64,000 nucleotides of DNA from Streptomyces sp. 1-11 (lineage in GTDB: Bacteria > Actinomycetota > Actinomycetes > Streptomycetales > Streptomycetaceae). The stretch covers positions 177,281 through 241,280 of the forward strand of contig NZ_BJTV01000013.1 of the NCBI RefSeq assembly GCF_007176755.1. The letters run 5' to 3'. Below the pieces are notes generated by a model. The model made no database searches, had not been told where the DNA came from, and was given only the letters and a program-made list of their open reading frames with translations. The translations under genes were made by a program, and so were the position numbers. Positions 17,676-26,098 of the stretch are shown here, one piece after another (the stretch's first letter is position 1; every line of letters starts with the position of its first letter).

Positions 17676-18902
17676 CTAGCCGAGCGCGGCGCTCTTCAGC
17701 GGCCTCGCGGGGTCGGCCAGCGCCTCGGGGTCCATGCGGCGGCCCGCCTCGATCAGCCGCCGGCCCTGGGCCAGGTCACGCGGCCGGCCGACCGCCAGCA
17801 GGGCCACCAGCCGGTCCTCGCGCAGCCAGCACACGGACCAGGCCGGCCCCTCGGGCTCGCCGCGCCAGACCATGCGGTCGGCGGCGGCGTGGTGGCCCGC
17901 GTACTGGACGAACCGGCCGAACTGCTCCGACCAGAAGTACGGCACCGGGTCGTAGACGCCCGGGATCTCGCCGAGGATGTTCGCGGCGACGGTGCGCGGT
18001 CCCTGCAGGGCGTTGTCCCAGTGGTGGATCAGCAGCCGGGCGCCGTAGCGGGCGGACGGGAAGGAGGCGCAGTCGCCGACCGCGTAGACGTCCTCGGCGG
18101 AGGTGCGCAGCCGGTCGTCGGCCAGGACGTCGCCGTGCGCGCCCAGCTCGATGCCGGAGCCGGCCAGCCAGCCCGTGGCGGGGCGGGCGCCGATGCCGAC
18201 CACGACGGCGCCCGCGGGCAGCCGGGTGCCGTCGGCGAGCAGCACCGAGCCCGGCTCGACGCGCTCCACGCGCGCGCCGGTGCGCAGTTCGGCGCCGCTG
18301 TCGGCGTACCAGGCGGTCATGGGCGCGGCGACCTCGGCGGGCAGCGCACCGGCGAGCGGCCGGTCGGCGGCCTCCACCACGGTCACGGCGCAGCCGGCCT
18401 CGCGGGCGGCCGTGGCGAACTCGGCGCCGATCCAGCCGGCGCCGACGACCACGATGTCGTGCTGCCGGGCCAGCACCGGGCGCAGCCGTTCGGCGTCGTC
18501 CAGGGTGCGCAGCAGGTGCACGCCGGGCACGCCCTCGGCGCCGGGCAGCGTGACCGGCTCGGCGCCGGTGGCCAGGACCAGCACGTCGTAGGGCACCGGG
18601 CCGGCCTCGGTGTCCAGCTCGTGGTCGGCGGGGCGCACGCCCAGCGCCTCGCAGCCGAGCCTGAGTTCGATGCCGAGGGACTCGAAGTCCACGTCGAAGG
18701 CGGAGCCCTCGGCGGTGCCGAGGAGCACGGCCTTGGACAGCGGCGGCCGGTCGTAGGGCTGGTGGGGCTCGGCGCCGATCAGGGTGACGGTGCCCGTGAA
18801 GCCCTGTTCGCGCAGGGCCACCGCGGTCTGCACCCCGGCCATGCCCGCGCCGGCGACGACCACCCGCCGCCGCGCGCCCTGCTGTGCTGTCTGCTCGCTC
18901 AC
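17676..18902 (-). CDS. ferredoxin-reductase-type FAD/NAD(P)H oxidoreductase
   Basis: 408 residues. The FAD-binding motif VVVAGAGMAGVQTAVALRE starts near residue 13, the NAD(P) motif VVVGAGWIGAEFATAAREAG lies near residue 150, and the second FAD motif VYAVGDCASFPS lies near residue 285. This layout is that of the BphA4/rubredoxin/ferredoxin reductase group. The electron acceptor is unknown, as no ferredoxin or P450 gene is adjacent. It starts from GTG 18902 and ends near the Rv2175c-like gene. Confidence 0.9.
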   Translation of the reverse strand: MSEQTAQQGARRRVVVAGAGMAGVQTAVALREQGFTGTVTLIGAEPHQPYDRPPLSKAVLLGTAEGSAFDVDFESLGIELRLGCEALGVRPADHELDTEAGPVPYDVLVLATGAEPVTLPGAEGVPGVHLLRTLDDAERLRPVLARQHDIVVVGAGWIGAEFATAAREAGCAVTVVEAADRPLAGALPAEVAAPMTAWYADSGAELRTGARVERVEPGSVLLADGTRLPAGAVVVGIGARPATGWLAGSGIELGAHGDVLADDRLRTSAEDVYAVGDCASFPSARYGARLLIHHWDNALQGPRTVAANILGEIPGVYDPVPYFWSEQFGRFVQYAGHHAAADRMVWRGEPEGPAWSVCWLREDRLVALLAVGRPRDLAQGRRLIEAGRRMDPEALADPARPLKSAALG

Positions 18903-18934
18903 CCGATCACCTTAGACAACTGACGGAACGTCAG

Positions 18935-19285
18935 TCAGTGGGCGTGCCCGGTGACCTGCTCCACGACGCTGGTGCCGGCGCCCGGCTGCGACTCCCACTC
19001 CCAGGTCTCCTCCAGCCGCACCCGCCCGTCGGGCAGCTCCACGACCGTCGAAGCGCAGTGCCCCGAGGACGTGGTCCCGTCCCGCTTGAGCTGCACGTAC
19101 CGGAAGTCCAGCCGGTCTCCCTCCCGGGTGCCCACCAGGTGGCCGCGCACCACGTCGCCGCCCGCGTACTCGGCCCAGATCTCGCCGTCCCGCTCGTGGT
19201 AGGCGAACCGGGTGCGGGTGCCCACCTGGCCCGGTGCTTGGTCCGCCACGGGGGCGAGGACGAGTCCGTCGAGCGAGCGGGCCAT
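18935..19285 (-). CDS. conserved small protein of unknown function
   Basis: 116 residues. The chain has alternating short beta-strand-like segments (TRTRFAYHERDGEIWAEYAG, VVRGHLVGTREGDRLDFRYV, GRVRLEETWEWES). This pattern fits the small beta-sandwich proteins sometimes misannotated as N-acetylglutamate synthases. It lies 32 bp upstream of the ferredoxin-reductase-like gene and may be co-transcribed with it. It is divergent from the TPP-controlled thiO operon. No catalytic residues can be assigned. Confidence 0.75.
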   Translation of the reverse strand: MARSLDGLVLAPVADQAPGQVGTRTRFAYHERDGEIWAEYAGGDVVRGHLVGTREGDRLDFRYVQLKRDGTTSSGHCASTVVELPDGRVRLEETWEWESQPGAGTSVVEQVTGHAH

Positions 19286-19322
19286 GGGGCGGGGCTCCTT
19301 ACGTGGTCGGGGCGCCGAGGGC

Positions 19323-19328
19323 TAGGGT
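19323..19328 (+). promoter_or_regulatory. -10 box of the thiOSG promoter
   Basis: TAGGGT lies about 14-20 bp before the 5' edge of the TPP riboswitch, a fitting place for the promoter of the riboswitch-controlled transcript. No good -35 hexamer was identified. Confidence 0.5.
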
Positions 19329-19339
19329 GGCCACCGTAC

Positions 19340-19438
19340 AAGCACTCGCGGGAGCCCGGACGCACCGGGCTGAGAGGGAGGCTGGCGGCCTCCGACCGTA
19401 CGAACCTGATCCGGGTCATGCCGGCGAAGGGAGGGGCT
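19340..19438 (+). ncRNA. TPP (THI-element) riboswitch
   Basis: The conserved cores are in order and at normal spacing: GGGCTGAGAGG near 19367-19377, GAACCTGATC near 19402-19411, and GGGTCATGCCGGCGAAGGGA at about 19413-19432. The 3' end overlaps the purine-rich ribosome site of thiO. Ligand binding could therefore hide the site and block translation, as in other high-GC actinobacteria. It controls thiO-thiS-thiG. Confidence 0.95.
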
Positions 19439-19446
19439 GGACGCCC

Positions 19447-20607
19447 ATGCCGTCACGTACGTCCGACGTCCTCGTCATCGGGGGCGGGATCATCGGCCTG
19501 GTCACGGCCTGGCGTGCCGCGCAGCGCGGGCTCGCCACGGCCGTGGTGGACCCCGAGCCCGGCGGCGGGGCCGCGCGGGTCGCGGCGGGGATGCTGGCCG
19601 CGGTCACCGAACTGCACCACGGCGAGGAGAGACTGCTCGCCCTGAACCTGGAGTCGGCCCGCCGTTACCCGGACTTCGCGGCCGAGCTGACCGAACTCAC
19701 CGGCCACGACCTGGGCTACCGGCGCTGCGGCACGCTCGCCGTGGCGCTCGACTCGGACGACCGCGCCCACCTGCGGGAGCTGCACGCCCTCCAGCGGCGC
19801 TCGGGACTCGACTCCGTGTGGCTGTCGGGACGGGAGTGCCGGCGTCTGGAGCCCATGCTCGCGCCCGGGGTGCGCGGCGGGCTGCGGGTCGACGGCGACC
19901 ACCAGATCGATCCCAGGCGGCTGGCGTCCGCCCTGGTGGCGGCCTGCGAGCGGGCCGGGGTCGTGTTCCACCGGTGCTGGGCCGAACGGCTCGACGTCGC
20001 CGCGGGCCGGGCCGCCGGGGTCACCGCGGCGGACGGCACCCGGCTGGGCGCGGGGCGGGTGGTGCTGGCGGGCGGCAGCCTCAGCGGGCGGCTCGCGGGC
20101 GTGCCGGACGACGCGCTGCCCCCGGTGCGGCCGGTGAAGGGCCAGGTGCTGCGGCTGACCGTGCCCCGGCGGTACGCGCCCTTCCTGAGCCGCACCGTGC
20201 GGGCCGTGGTGCGCGGCAGCCAGGTCTACCTGGTGCCCCGGGAGAACGGCGAGCTGGTCGTCGGCGCGACGAGCGAGGAGCTGGGCTGGGACACCACGGT
20301 GACCGCCGGCGGTGTGTACGAGCTGCTGCGCGACGCCCACGAGCTGGTCCCGGGGATCACCGAGCTGCCCCTCACCGAGACCGGGGCCGGCCTGCGCCCC
20401 GGCTCCCCCGACAACGCACCGCTGCTCGGCCCTTCCTCGCTCGACGGGCTGCTGCTGGCCACCGGCCACTACCGCAACGGCGTGCTGCTCACCCCGGTCA
20501 CCGGGGACGTCATGGCCGCGCTGCTGGCCGGCGGCGAGCTGCCGGACGCGGCCCGTCCGTTCACCCCGGAGCGCTTCGGCGCCGTACCCGTGGAGCAGCC
20601 CGTATGA
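19447..20607 (+). CDS. thiO: glycine oxidase ThiO
   Basis: 386 residues from ATG 19447, directly after the riboswitch. The N-terminal FAD-binding motif is VLVIGGGIIGLVTAWRAAQRG, with a C-terminal GHYRNGVLLTPVTGDV of the DAO/ThiO family. ThiO oxidises glycine to the imine used for the thiazole ring of thiamine. The gene is coupled to thiS by an ATGA overlap. The enzyme works with ThiS and ThiG and, for final coupling, ThiE. Confidence 0.95.
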   Translation: MPSRTSDVLVIGGGIIGLVTAWRAAQRGLATAVVDPEPGGGAARVAAGMLAAVTELHHGEERLLALNLESARRYPDFAAELTELTGHDLGYRRCGTLAVALDSDDRAHLRELHALQRRSGLDSVWLSGRECRRLEPMLAPGVRGGLRVDGDHQIDPRRLASALVAACERAGVVFHRCWAERLDVAAGRAAGVTAADGTRLGAGRVVLAGGSLSGRLAGVPDDALPPVRPVKGQVLRLTVPRRYAPFLSRTVRAVVRGSQVYLVPRENGELVVGATSEELGWDTTVTAGGVYELLRDAHELVPGITELPLTETGAGLRPGSPDNAPLLGPSSLDGLLLATGHYRNGVLLTPVTGDVMAALLAGGELPDAARPFTPERFGAVPVEQPV

Positions 20608-20810
20608 GCATCTGTGTCTCGGTCAACGGCGAGCGCCGGGAGATCGTCCCGGGCACCGCGCTCGACGCGCTGGTGCGGTCCCTGACCGCGGCGCCCTCCG
20701 GGGTGGCCGCGGCCGTCAACGAGACGGTCGTACCGCGCGGGCGGTGGGCGGCCACCGCGCTGCGCGACGGCGACCGCGTCGAGGTCCTCACCGCCGTACA
20801 GGGAGGCTGA
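20604..20810 (+). CDS. thiS: sulfur carrier protein ThiS
   Basis: 68 residues with a ubiquitin-like fold and the required C-terminal Gly-Gly (TAVQGG), which becomes the thiocarboxylate that supplies sulfur to the thiazole. The start overlaps the thiO stop, and thiG begins two bases after its stop. Size and position leave little doubt. Confidence 0.95.
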   Translation: MSICVSVNGERREIVPGTALDALVRSLTAAPSGVAAAVNETVVPRGRWAATALRDGDRVEVLTAVQGG

Positions 20811-20812
20811 CC

Positions 20813-21634
20813 ATGACCGACGATCCCTTCCTGGTGGGCGGGCTGCCCCTCGGGTCCCGGCTGATCATGGGCACCGGCGGCGCGCCCAGCCTGGAGGTGC
20901 TGGAGCGCGCGCTGGTCGCCTCCGGCACGGAGCTGACCACGGTGGCGATGCGGCGGGTCGATCCCGGGGTGCGCGGCTCGGTGCTGTCGGTGCTGCGGCG
21001 GCTCGGCATCCGGGTGCTGCCGAACACCGCGGGCTGCTTCACCGCGGGTGAGGCCGTGCTGACGGCCCGCCTCGCGCGCGAGGCGCTGGGCACCGACCTG
21101 GTCAAGCTGGAGGTCATCGCCGACGAGCGCACCCTGCTGCCGGATCCGGTGGAGCTGCTGGACGCGGCGGAGACGCTGGTCGACGAGGGTTTCACGGTGC
21201 TGCCGTACACGAACGACGATCCCGTGCTGGCGCGCAGGCTCGAGGACGTGGGCTGTGCGGCGGTGATGCCGCTCGGCTCCCCGATCGGCTCCGGGCTCGG
21301 CATCCGCAACCCGCACAACTTCCAGCTGATCGTCGAGCACGCGCGCGTGCCGGTGATCCTGGACGCGGGCGCCGGCACGGCCTCGGACGTCGCGCTCGCG
21401 ATGGAGCTGGGCTGCGCCGGTGTGATGCTCGCCTCCGCCGTGACGCGGGCCCAGCGGCCCGAGACGATGGCCGCGGCCATGCGGCACGCGGTGGAGGCGG
21501 GGCGGCTGGCCCGGCTGGCCGGCCGGATCCCGCGCAGGCACTTCGCGGAGGCCTCCTCGCCCACCGCCGGCCGCGCCGACCTGGACCCGGAGCGGCCCGC
21601 CTTCCGGTCCGGCGCGCTCCCGGACTCCGTCTGA
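20813..21634 (+). CDS. thiG: thiazole synthase ThiG
   Basis: 273 residues from ATG 20813 behind GGGAGG. Family signatures are LIMGTGGAPSLEVLERAL, ELTTVAMRRVD, LPNTAGCFTAGEAV, DLVKLEVIAD, MPLGSPIGSGLGIRNP and VILDAGAGTASDVALAMELG. ThiG condenses deoxyxylulose phosphate, dehydroglycine and the ThiS thiocarboxylate into thiazole phosphate. It is the last gene of the riboswitch-controlled operon. The C-terminal tail after DAGAG is slightly long and polar. Confidence 0.95.
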   Translation: MTDDPFLVGGLPLGSRLIMGTGGAPSLEVLERALVASGTELTTVAMRRVDPGVRGSVLSVLRRLGIRVLPNTAGCFTAGEAVLTARLAREALGTDLVKLEVIADERTLLPDPVELLDAAETLVDEGFTVLPYTNDDPVLARRLEDVGCAAVMPLGSPIGSGLGIRNPHNFQLIVEHARVPVILDAGAGTASDVALAMELGCAGVMLASAVTRAQRPETMAAAMRHAVEAGRLARLAGRIPRRHFAEASSPTAGRADLDPERPAFRSGALPDSV

Positions 21635-21637
21635 CCG

Positions 21638-21653
21638 GTCCCCCGCGGGGGAC
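21638..21653. terminator. short palindrome after thiG
   Basis: GTCCCCCGCGGGGGAC is a perfect 16-bp palindrome four bases after the thiG stop. With little or no loop it is a modest terminator candidate. It precedes the kinase promoter. Confidence 0.45.
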
Positions 21654-21739
21654 GGCCCGCCCGCCTCCGGGACCGTCACAGGTCTGCTGCAGTCCGTCAC
21701 CGGAATGGCGCAGCGTGGGGCGGTGTCCGCCGGTCCTCG

Positions 21740-21745
21740 TACACT
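21740..21745 (+). promoter_or_regulatory. -10 box of a leaderless promoter for the PASTA kinase
   Basis: TACACT, seven bases, then the GTG at 21753. No ribosome-binding site precedes that GTG, which agrees with leaderless translation. Confidence 0.6.
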
Positions 21746-21752
21746 CGCCTGC

Positions 21753-23678
21753 GTGGATACGACCCTTCAGGACCCGCTCGTCGGGCAGGTGCTCGACGGA
21801 CGCTACCGCGTGGACGCGCGGATCGCGGTCGGCGGGATGGCCACGGTCTACCGGGCCCTGGACACCCGCCTGGACCGGGTCCTCGCGCTCAAGGTGATGC
21901 ACCCGGCCCTGGCGGCCGACGGGTCGTTCGTGGACCGGTTCATCCGGGAGGCCAAGTCGGTCGCCCGGCTCGCCCACCCCAACGTGGTGCAGGTCTTCGA
22001 CCAGGGCACGGACCGGGGCTACGTGTACCTGGCGATGGAGTACGTCGCCGGATGCACCCTGCGGGACGTGCTGCGCGAGCGCGGGGCGCTGCAGCCCCGG
22101 GCGGCGCTGGACATCCTGGAGCCGGTGCTGGCCGCGCTCGGCGCCGCGCACCGGGCCGGGTTCGTGCACCGGGACATGAAGCCCGAGAACGTGCTGATAG
22201 GCGACGACGGCCGGGTCAAGGTCGCCGACTTCGGGCTGGTGCGTTCGGTGGACACGGTGACCAGCACCACGGGCTCCGTCCTCGGCACCGTGTCGTACCT
22301 CGCGCCCGAGCAGGTGGAGCAGGGCGCCGCCGACCCCCGCGTCGACGTCTACGCCTGCGGTGTCGTCCTCTACGAGATGCTGACCGGCGGCAAGCCGCAC
22401 TCCGGGGACTCCCCCGCGCGGATCCTGTACAAGCACATCCACGAGGACGTGCCCCCGCCCTCGGCGCTCGTGCCGGGGCTCCCGCCGGAACTGGACGAGC
22501 TGGTCGCCTCGGCGACCGCGCGCACCCCGGAGCTCCGGCCGGACGACGCCGCGGCCCTGCTCGGCCAGGTGCTGCGGGCGCGTGCCGGGCTCAGCGCCGG
22601 GCAGCTCGACGCCGTGCCGCCGCAGGCGCTGACCGCGGAGCACGACAACGCCGGGGACCGTACGAGTGTGATCCCGCGATCGCTGACCGTGCCCCGGCCG
22701 CTGCCCGTCAACGAGGACGAGGGCCCGGCGGACGTCCGGCACACCAGCCGGCTGCAGAGCCCGCCGGTCCCCGCGCGGCGAAGGCCGCTGCGCCCGGGAC
22801 GCGGGCTGGCCGCCCTCGTCGCCGCCGTGCTCGTGTTCCTCGGCGTGGGCGCCGGGGTCTGGTACATCAACTCCGGGCAGTTCACCAAGGTCCCGCCGCT
22901 GCTGGCGAAGACCGAGGAGCAGGCGACGGCGCGGCTGAAGGAGTCCGGCCTCCACGTCAAGGAGGTCAAGCGCGAGTTCAACGACACGGTGAAGAACGGC
23001 ACGGTCGTCAGCTCCGACCCGACGGCCGGGTCCCGCATCCGGGGCAACGGCTCCGTGACCCTGGTCATCTCCCGTGGACCCAGGATCGTGAAGGTGCCCG
23101 ACCTGCGCGGGGTGCCGCTGGCCGAGGCGCGCTCGCGGCTGAAGTCCGCCGGGCTCGAGCCGGGCATGGTCAGCCGCGACTTCAGCGACAGCGTGGCGCG
23201 GGGCTCGGTGGTCGGCACCGACCCGGAGACGGGCACCGCGCGGCACGCGGGCTCGGCGATCGCGCTCCTGGTCAGCAAGGGCAGCCCGGTCGACGTGCCG
23301 GACGTCACCGGCGAGGACCCGGACACCGCCCGGCAGGACCTCCAGGACGCGGGGCTGAAGGTGCGGATCGCCGCGCAGCGGGTCACGTCCGAGTACGACA
23401 AGGGCCAGGTCGCCCGGCAGAGCCCGGGGGCCGGGGGCCGGGCCGCCGAGGGCGACACGGTGACGCTGGCCCTGTCCAAGGGCCCGGAGATGGTGACGGT
23501 GCCGGACGTGGTCGGCTCCAGCGTGGACGACGCCAGGCAGCGGCTGGAGGCCGCCGGCTTCCAGGTGAGCGAGGACCGCGGCCTGCTCGGGCTGTTCGGC
23601 GACACCGTGAAGAAGCAGTCGGTGGACGCGGGCGGCAAGGCGCCCAAGGGGTCGACCATCACGATCACCATCCGCTGA
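21753..23678 (+). CDS. PknB/PknL-type Ser/Thr kinase with four PASTA domains
   Basis: 641 residues. The kinase domain occupies about residues 15-270: glycine loop AVGGMATVYRA, catalytic Lys in LALKVM, HRDMKPENVLI and the DFG of KVADFGLV. A juxtamembrane linker, one membrane helix near residues 355-375 and four extracellular PASTA repeats follow, each about 65 residues. PASTA kinases sense muropeptides or lipid II. GTG 21753 is seven bases after TACACT, so the transcript is probably leaderless. Position relative to the Rv2175c-like gene matches pknL of mycobacteria. Confidence 0.94.
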   Translation: MDTTLQDPLVGQVLDGRYRVDARIAVGGMATVYRALDTRLDRVLALKVMHPALAADGSFVDRFIREAKSVARLAHPNVVQVFDQGTDRGYVYLAMEYVAGCTLRDVLRERGALQPRAALDILEPVLAALGAAHRAGFVHRDMKPENVLIGDDGRVKVADFGLVRSVDTVTSTTGSVLGTVSYLAPEQVEQGAADPRVDVYACGVVLYEMLTGGKPHSGDSPARILYKHIHEDVPPPSALVPGLPPELDELVASATARTPELRPDDAAALLGQVLRARAGLSAGQLDAVPPQALTAEHDNAGDRTSVIPRSLTVPRPLPVNEDEGPADVRHTSRLQSPPVPARRRPLRPGRGLAALVAAVLVFLGVGAGVWYINSGQFTKVPPLLAKTEEQATARLKESGLHVKEVKREFNDTVKNGTVVSSDPTAGSRIRGNGSVTLVISRGPRIVKVPDLRGVPLAEARSRLKSAGLEPGMVSRDFSDSVARGSVVGTDPETGTARHAGSAIALLVSKGSPVDVPDVTGEDPDTARQDLQDAGLKVRIAAQRVTSEYDKGQVARQSPGAGGRAAEGDTVTLALSKGPEMVTVPDVVGSSVDDARQRLEAAGFQVSEDRGLLGLFGDTVKKQSVDAGGKAPKGSTITITIR

Positions 23679-23743
23679 GCCGGTGAGCGGGGTCACCGGG
23701 GACCGCGGGCCGGCGGCGGGGGACGGCATGACACCCTGAACGG

Positions 23744-24667
23744 GTGACATCCCATCCGTCCCGTTCCGCCGCCGAGCCCCCTGCCGGCCCCGCCCGCAAC
23801 CCGATCGGCGGTCACGTTCCGGTGGCCGGCGGTCTGCACTCGGTGGGGCTGTCCTACGCCCGCGACCTGAAGGCCGAGACCGTGCAGGTCTTCGTCGCCA
23901 ATCCGCGCGGGTGGGCCACGCCGGCCGGGAACCCGCGGCAGGACGAGGCGTTCCGCGAGGCCTGCGCCGCGGAGTCGGTCCCGGCGTACGTGCACGCCCC
24001 CTACCTGATCAACTTCGGCTCGCACACCGAGGCGACGGTGGAGCGCTCGGTGGAGTCGCTCAGGCACTCGCTGCGGCGCGGCCGGGAGATCGGGGCGCTC
24101 GGCGTGGTGGTGCACACGGGCAGCGCGACCGGCGGACGGGCGCGGGATGTGGCGCTGAAGCAGGTGCGCGCCCGTCTGCTGCCGCTGCTGGACGAGCTGA
24201 CCCACGACGACGACCCCTTCCTGCTGCTGGAGTCGACCGCCGGGCAGGGCGCCTCACTGTGCTCGCGCACCTGGGACTTCGGACCGTACTTCGAGGCGCT
24301 GGACGCCCACCCGAAGCTCGGCGTCTGCCTGGACACCTGTCACATCTTCGCCGCCGGGCACGACCTGACCGGCCCCAGCGGCATGCACCAGACCCTCGAT
24401 CTGCTGGTCGGCACCGTCGGCGAGGGCCGGCTGAAGCTGATCCACGCCAATGACTCCAAGGACGTGGCGGGCGCCCACAAGGACCGGCACGAGAACATCG
24501 GCGCCGGTCACATAGGCGAGGACCCGTTCCGCGCGCTGATGACCCACCCGTCGACGGCGGGCGTACCGCTGGTCATCGAGACCCCCGGCGGCAAGGAGGG
24601 GCACGCGGCGGACGTGGAGCGGCTGAAGAGACTCCGGGATTCCCGACCCGGTACGGAATACCCCTAG
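23744..24667 (+). CDS. nfo: endonuclease IV-type deoxyribonuclease
   Basis: 307 residues from GTG 23744. Endonuclease IV family motifs carrying zinc ligands are visible: YVHAPYLINFGS, VVVHTGSATGG, LLLESTAGQG, VCLDTCHIFAAGHDL, LIHANDSK with DRHENIGAGHIG, and a final VIETPGG. The enzyme cuts DNA at abasic sites and trims blocked 3' ends in base-excision repair. The N-terminal 25 residues are an unconserved Pro/Ala stretch. It lies 65 bp after the kinase gene on the same strand. Confidence 0.92.
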   Translation: MTSHPSRSAAEPPAGPARNPIGGHVPVAGGLHSVGLSYARDLKAETVQVFVANPRGWATPAGNPRQDEAFREACAAESVPAYVHAPYLINFGSHTEATVERSVESLRHSLRRGREIGALGVVVHTGSATGGRARDVALKQVRARLLPLLDELTHDDDPFLLLESTAGQGASLCSRTWDFGPYFEALDAHPKLGVCLDTCHIFAAGHDLTGPSGMHQTLDLLVGTVGEGRLKLIHANDSKDVAGAHKDRHENIGAGHIGEDPFRALMTHPSTAGVPLVIETPGGKEGHAADVERLKRLRDSRPGTEYP

Positions 24668-24675
24668 GGGGTATA
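24658..24675. promoter_or_regulatory. CsoR-type copper operator
   Basis: ATACCCCTAGGGGGTATA matches the palindromic, G/C-tract CsoR operators of Streptomyces (TACCCC-type arms around a central TA). It starts inside the last codons of the nfo-like gene and lies about 48 bp before the start of a His-rich membrane protein. Copper-dependent derepression of that gene is an inference. Confidence 0.7.
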
Positions 24676-24699
24676 CGGTTCCCCTGAACACGGGAACCG
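24676..24699. promoter_or_regulatory. inverted repeat in the leader of the DUF4396 gene
   Basis: CGGTTCCC (24676-24683) and GGGAACCG (24692-24699) form an 8-bp stem with an 8-base loop, immediately after the CsoR-type box and 23 bp before the ATG. It may be a second protein site or a leader hairpin. Nothing more can be said from sequence. Confidence 0.5.
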
Positions 24700-24722
24700 T
24701 CCGTCCGGCATTGGGGGACCTC

Positions 24723-25244
24723 ATGGAGCACACGGCGCACACCCACCACCAGCACGGCCCGGGACACGACCACGGGTCCGGCCACGGGTCCGGACACGGC
24801 CACGGCGCGGCGAGCTGGCCGATGGCCGCGCAGGCCACCCTGCACTGCCTCACCGGCTGCGCCATCGGCGAGGTGCTCGGCATGGTCGTCGGCACCGCGT
24901 TCGGCTGGGGGAACCTGCCGACCACGCTGCTGGCCGTCGTCCTGGCCTTCCTCTTCGGCTACTCGCTCACCATGCGCGGGGTCCTGCGGGCCGGCGTCGA
25001 CCTGCGGACCGCCGTCCGGGTGGCCCTGGCCGCCGACACCCTGTCCATCGCCGTGATGGAGCTGATCGACAACGGGACGATCCTGGTCTGGCCGTCCGCG
25101 ATGGACGCCACGCTCGCCGACGCGCTGTTCTGGGTCTCGCTGGCCGTCTCGCTGGTGATCGCGTTCGTCGTGACCACCCCGGTCAACAAGTGGACGATCG
25201 GGCGGGGCAAGGGGCACGCGGTGGTGCACCGGTACCACCACTGA
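24723..25244 (+). CDS. DUF4396 membrane protein with His-rich N-terminus
   Basis: 173 residues from ATG 24723. The first 35 residues hold many His and Gly-His pairs (HTHHQHGPGHDHGSGHG and on), a likely metal-binding tract. About four membrane helices follow, with LHCLTGCAIGEVLGMVVG, a segment typical of DUF4396. The CsoR-type operator upstream and the His tract together suggest copper handling or export. No transport activity has been shown for this family, as far as I know. Confidence 0.85.
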   Translation: MEHTAHTHHQHGPGHDHGSGHGSGHGHGAASWPMAAQATLHCLTGCAIGEVLGMVVGTAFGWGNLPTTLLAVVLAFLFGYSLTMRGVLRAGVDLRTAVRVALAADTLSIAVMELIDNGTILVWPSAMDATLADALFWVSLAVSLVIAFVVTTPVNKWTIGRGKGHAVVHRYHH

Positions 25245-25293
25245 CCCGGCCGGGGCGCCGGGACCGCGCGAACACCGTCCACGAACGCCGGGA

Positions 25294-25926
25294 TCAGAGC
25301 TCGGGGCCCTCCCCGGGCTCTTCCTGGTAGGAGTAGCGCTGCTCCTTCCAGGGGTCGCCGACGTTGTGGTAGCCGCGCTCCTCCCAGAAGCCGCGCCGGT
25401 CGGCGGTCATGTACTCCACGCCACGGACCCACTTCGGACCCTTCCAGGCGTACAGGTGCGGGACGATCAGGCGGACCGGGAAGCCGTGCTCGGCGGTGAG
25501 CAGTTCGCCGTCCTTGTGGGTGGCGAAGACGGTGCGGCCGGAGGCGAAGTCGGCGAGCCGCAGGTTGGAGCTGAACCCGTACTCCGCCCACACCATCACA
25601 TGGGTGACGTCGGCGGCCGGCGGGGCGAGGTCGAGGATCACCCGGGCCGGGACGCCGCCCCACTCCGCGCCGACCATGCTGAACTTCGTCACGCAGTGCA
25701 GGTCGGCGACCACGGTGGTGTACGGCAGCGCGGTGAACTCCTCGTGGTCCCAGGTGTGCTTGTCGCCGTCGGCGGTGGCGCCGAAGACCCGGAACTCCCA
25801 GCGCTCGGGCCGGAACTTCGGCACCGGACCGTAGTGCGTGACCGGCCAGCCACGCTGCAGCCGCTGCCCCGGCGGAAGCTCGGACCCTGCCGCTTCTCCA
25901 GACGCTCGCTCCACCGGATGACCCAT
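25294..25926 (-). CDS. sulfite oxidase-like molybdopterin-dependent oxidoreductase
   Basis: 210 residues with the oxidoreductase molybdopterin-binding domain. The Mo-ligand Cys is in VVADLHCVTKFS near residue 80. VWAEYGFSSNLRLADF, PVRLIVPHLYAWKGPKWV and the closing YHNVGDPWKEQRY are family motifs. No signal peptide is seen, so it is cytosolic or has an unseen partner. The substrate is unknown. It is convergent with the DUF4396 gene and divergent from bfr. Confidence 0.88.
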   Translation of the reverse strand: MGHPVERASGEAAGSELPPGQRLQRGWPVTHYGPVPKFRPERWEFRVFGATADGDKHTWDHEEFTALPYTTVVADLHCVTKFSMVGAEWGGVPARVILDLAPPAADVTHVMVWAEYGFSSNLRLADFASGRTVFATHKDGELLTAEHGFPVRLIVPHLYAWKGPKWVRGVEYMTADRRGFWEERGYHNVGDPWKEQRYSYQEEPGEGPEL

Positions 25927-25998
25927 GTATCCATCCTGACAGACCCCGGGCGGTGCCCTTGACCACCCACCCGGATCGGACAGATGCCATCAAGACGC

Positions 25999-26024
25999 CA
26001 CTTACGTACTAAGTACGCACTTAC
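25999..26024. promoter_or_regulatory. palindrome flanked by direct repeats upstream of bfr
   Basis: CACTTAC occurs at 25999-26005 and again at 26018-26024. Between and overlapping them is CGTAC-TAA-GTACG (26005-26017), a 13-bp palindrome. The cluster lies 75-100 bp before the bfr ATG and is AT-richer than its surroundings. It may be a promoter or operator for bfr. It does not match the iron box seen before bfd. Confidence 0.5.
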
Positions 26025-26098
26025 TGGAAGATCCTCCCGGCCGGTGAAATCATGCGGCGCTAGCCACCTGGTTCGACCACCCGAAGGAGTCCATCGCG

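Noticed and set aside
21192..23750. Minus-strand frame opposite thiG and the PASTA kinase
   Set aside because: It has no ribosome site and no recognisable domain, and is antisense to conserved proteins.
25366..25962. Plus-strand frame opposite the molybdopterin oxidoreductase
   Set aside because: Antisense to a conserved enzyme with clear motifs. The composition is typical of a shadow frame.
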